Assembly (NCBI GenBank): GCA_958295665.1
Contig: OY282560.1
Span: 87,768,311-87,832,310 of the forward strand
Source of the DNA: Tipula vernalis
Lineage: Eukaryota; Arthropoda; Insecta; Diptera; Tipulidae
Reading direction: 5' to 3'
DNA length: 64,000 bases
In this document: positions 62,387-64,000 of the stretch, in pieces
Layout: each line of letters starts with the position of its first letter
Numbering within the stretch: the first letter of the stretch is position 1
Notes under the pieces: generated by a model
Database searches by the model: none
Told to the model about the DNA's origin: nothing
The model's input: the letters and a program-made list of their open reading frames with translations, nothing else
Translations under genes and position numbers: made by a program

Positions 62387-62561
62387 GTTGTATAATGAAA
62401 CACAAGGAATTACATACTTCTCTAGAACATTTATTTAATACGTCTTAGTTTAATCATAGCTTAAATACATCTGTTTCTTTTTAAAATAATGCTTACAAAT
62501 CTTCGTATAACCCCTAGCGGGTAACACTGTAATCTCTATTTAGGTTGGTATTATTATTACA
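62387..62561 (-). repeat. Putative 5' LTR of the gypsy element
   Basis: In minus-strand sense TGTAATAATAATACC... to ...TTATACAACA, with an AATAAA-type signal. No second copy exists in the window, so the outer limit is a guess based on the TG start. Confidence 0.4.
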
Positions 62562-62841
62562 GGTTATACCAATCTATTACAATTTCTTTATTCAACATAC
62601 TCAATCCCAAATTTATCCACAATTCAACCCTAAACTTTCAATTTTACTTCCAACTTACCCTGGGGGTAGATTCTGATGAAATGACAATTTTTCGTGACAT
62701 TTTGTTATTAGTACAAAATATTGTCACGGAAAATTTGCGATTCTGATGAAATGAGTTATGACATTAACAGCAGTTTACAGCAGTTGCATTTCTAGTTTAC
62801 CGCAGTTATATTTTAAGGTTTATTTTGTATATACATATATG
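62562..62841. other. No gene; imperfect hairpin and short direct repeat
   Basis: GATTCTGATGAAATGA occurs twice (about 62669 and 62741). Between them, TTTTTCGTGACATTTTGT and its near-complement form an imperfect hairpin (62680-62735). It has the look of a MITE or solo terminal segment, unassigned. Confidence 0.5.
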
Positions 62842-62843
62842 TA

Positions 62844-64000
62844 CGAGGGCGGATTGAAAATGAAGCTACCTAAGTAGGAAAACAAAATTTTTTTTGCCAA
62901 AAACCATTTATTTCTCAACATAGTCTCCATTTAATTCGACACACTTAGTAAGACGATATTCCAACTTTTTTATACCATCTGAATAATACGATTTCGGGAA
63001 CCCCTCAAAATACGCGTTGGTTTCGATAATCACTTCTTCGTTTGAGATGAATCTTTGTCCTGCGAGCCATTTTTTCAAGTTTGGAAACAGGAAAAAGTCA
63101 CTAGGAGCTAAATCTGGACTATAAGGTGGATGATCAACCAATTCGAAGTGTATTTCACGTAATTTTAGCATCATATCTAATGCTGTGTGAACCGGTGCGT
63201 TGTCTTGAAGAAAGATCAATTTTTTCTTCTTTAAATCTGGTCGTTTTTCCTTGATTGCATCAACCAATTGATCCAATAATGCACGATACTACTTTCCTGT
63301 GATTGTGGATCCTTTTTCAAGATAATCGATGAGCAATATTCCGTGTGCATCCCAAAATATAGTGGCCATAACCTTGCCAGCCGATTTCACTGCCTTTGCC
63401 TTCTTCGGAGCACTTCCACCAGCTTTCACCCATTGTTTCGATTGATGGACCCACGTTTCATCATCAGTAATTAATCGACGCCAAAAATCAACTGGATTAC
63501 GCATTATCATGTCCAAACACCGCCGTGAAGTGGTCTGTCGAACTCGTTTTTGTTCGACACTGAGCAAACGCGGCACCCATCTTGCCGATAGCTTTTTCAT
63601 ATGCAAATGTTCATGCAAAATGTTGAACACACGTTCATATGATATGTTTACCATTTCAACAATCTCACGCAACTTGACTCGGCGATCATTCATAACGATA
63701 TCGACGATTTTCTTGATATTTTCTTCAGTAACCACCTCTTTTGGCCTTCCTGTTGATGGTATTGTTGCAGTGCTTCTTCGGCCGCGTTTAAATTCAGCAA
63801 TCCAATATTTTACCATGTAATCTGACGGAGCAGACTCACCGAAATGTTTATCGAGCTTTTCTTTTGTCTCTTTCGCCGTTTACCCTTTCAAATAATAGTG
63901 TTTAATCACTGCACGAAATTCGTTTTTTTCCATTTTTCAAGAAACACAAAAGTTGCTTACTTCAAACGACTACAACAAATAAACTGATCGATGAATTTGG
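62844..64000 (-). mobile_element. Mariner (DD34D) transposon, cut by the window edge
   Basis: Left end CGAGGGCGGATTGAAAATGA follows TA at 62842-62843. The right end lies beyond 64000. The transposase fills most of it on the minus strand. Confidence 0.87.
62908..63933 (-). pseudogene. Mariner transposase, two in-frame stops
   Basis: Starts ATG 63933 (MEKNEFRAVIKHYYLKG) and keeps one phase to TAA 62908-62910, 342 codons including stops, a normal mariner length. TAA at 63880-63882 cuts it after residue 17 and TAG at 63289-63291 after TITGK. Domains: N-terminal helix-turn-helix pair, WVPRLLS linker (usually WVPHEL), LITDDETWVHQ (first Asp), IFLQDNAPVHTA (second Asp), YSPDLAPSDFFLF (third Asp, 34 residues on). 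All catalytic Asp are present and no frameshift is seen, so decay is recent or slight. Confidence 0.88.

Larger units (their letters stand above)
58945..62561 (-). mobile_element. Decayed Ty3/gypsy-group retrotransposon
   Basis: Minus-strand order: putative 5' LTR (62561-62387), primer-binding site (62386-62372), gag, zinc knuckles, protease, RT, RNase H, integrase ending at about 58945. This is the Ty3/gypsy order. No env-like frame. A matching 3' LTR was not found. Many frameshifts and stops throughout. Confidence 0.82.

Overview
The window reads as transposon-rich, AT-rich heterochromatin-like DNA from an insect genome, most plausibly a fly. The basis is the mix of families: a P-element-like transposase remnant, a DD41D (rosa/Visitor-type) element, mariner and Tc1-like elements, BEL/Pao and Ty3/gypsy remnants, two LINE types, a Helitron remnant, and large satellite arrays. 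That is inference from element content. I recognise no host protein-coding gene and no tRNA or rRNA gene. Nearly every long reading frame is a retroelement or transposase frame, and most are broken.

Layout. 0.9-1.6 kb: two oppositely oriented arrays of a short CGAAAGGCCGAAT-type repeat. 1.8-6.3 kb: a nearly complete CR1/Jockey-group LINE with a PHD-finger ORF1 and an ORF2 broken by one stop. 7.5-8.0 kb: a foldback MITE. 9.2-9.8 kb: Helitron remnant. 12.1-12.7 kb: gypsy remnant. 15.5-17.6 kb: DD41D element with roughly 410-bp inverted ends. 17.7-24.2 kb: tandem repeats, then a 4.8-kb satellite array flanked by about 400-bp direct repeats and lying inside a broken LTR. 25.5-26.6 kb: two solo LTRs of the same family, head to head. 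27.7-36.6 kb, minus strand: a LINE (ORF1, endonuclease, RT) cut up by a Tc1-like remnant, by an inverted pair of 163-bp satellite arrays (28.6-33.8 kb) and by two palindromic MITEs. 36.7-39.8 kb: an internally deleted LINE with RNase H (LOA/I/R1 group). 40.3-40.5 kb: another MITE copy. 42.5-42.8 kb: a 240-bp TA microsatellite. 44.0-47.7 kb: a foldback-like element whose arms are tandem repeats of about 170 bp, with an intron-containing Tc1 element in its loop. 48.4-57.2 kb: BEL/Pao remnants plus a P-element-like remnant that was hit by a DD34E Tc1-like element with very long inverted ends. 57.6-58.0 kb: a diverged relative of the 163-bp satellite element. 58.9-62.6 kb, minus strand: a decayed gypsy-type retrotransposon with gag, protease, RT/RNase H, integrase and a primer-binding site. 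62.8 kb to the end: a mariner, cut by the window edge.

The strongest unifying pattern is repeated use of one architecture: inverted arms, often built of tandem repeats, around a spacer. It appears at six places in several unrelated sequences. The 28.6-33.8 kb and 44.0-47.7 kb structures, and the satellite nested in an LTR at 18.4-24.2 kb, are the best candidates for undescribed elements. All family names come from motif recognition by eye; no database search was run.
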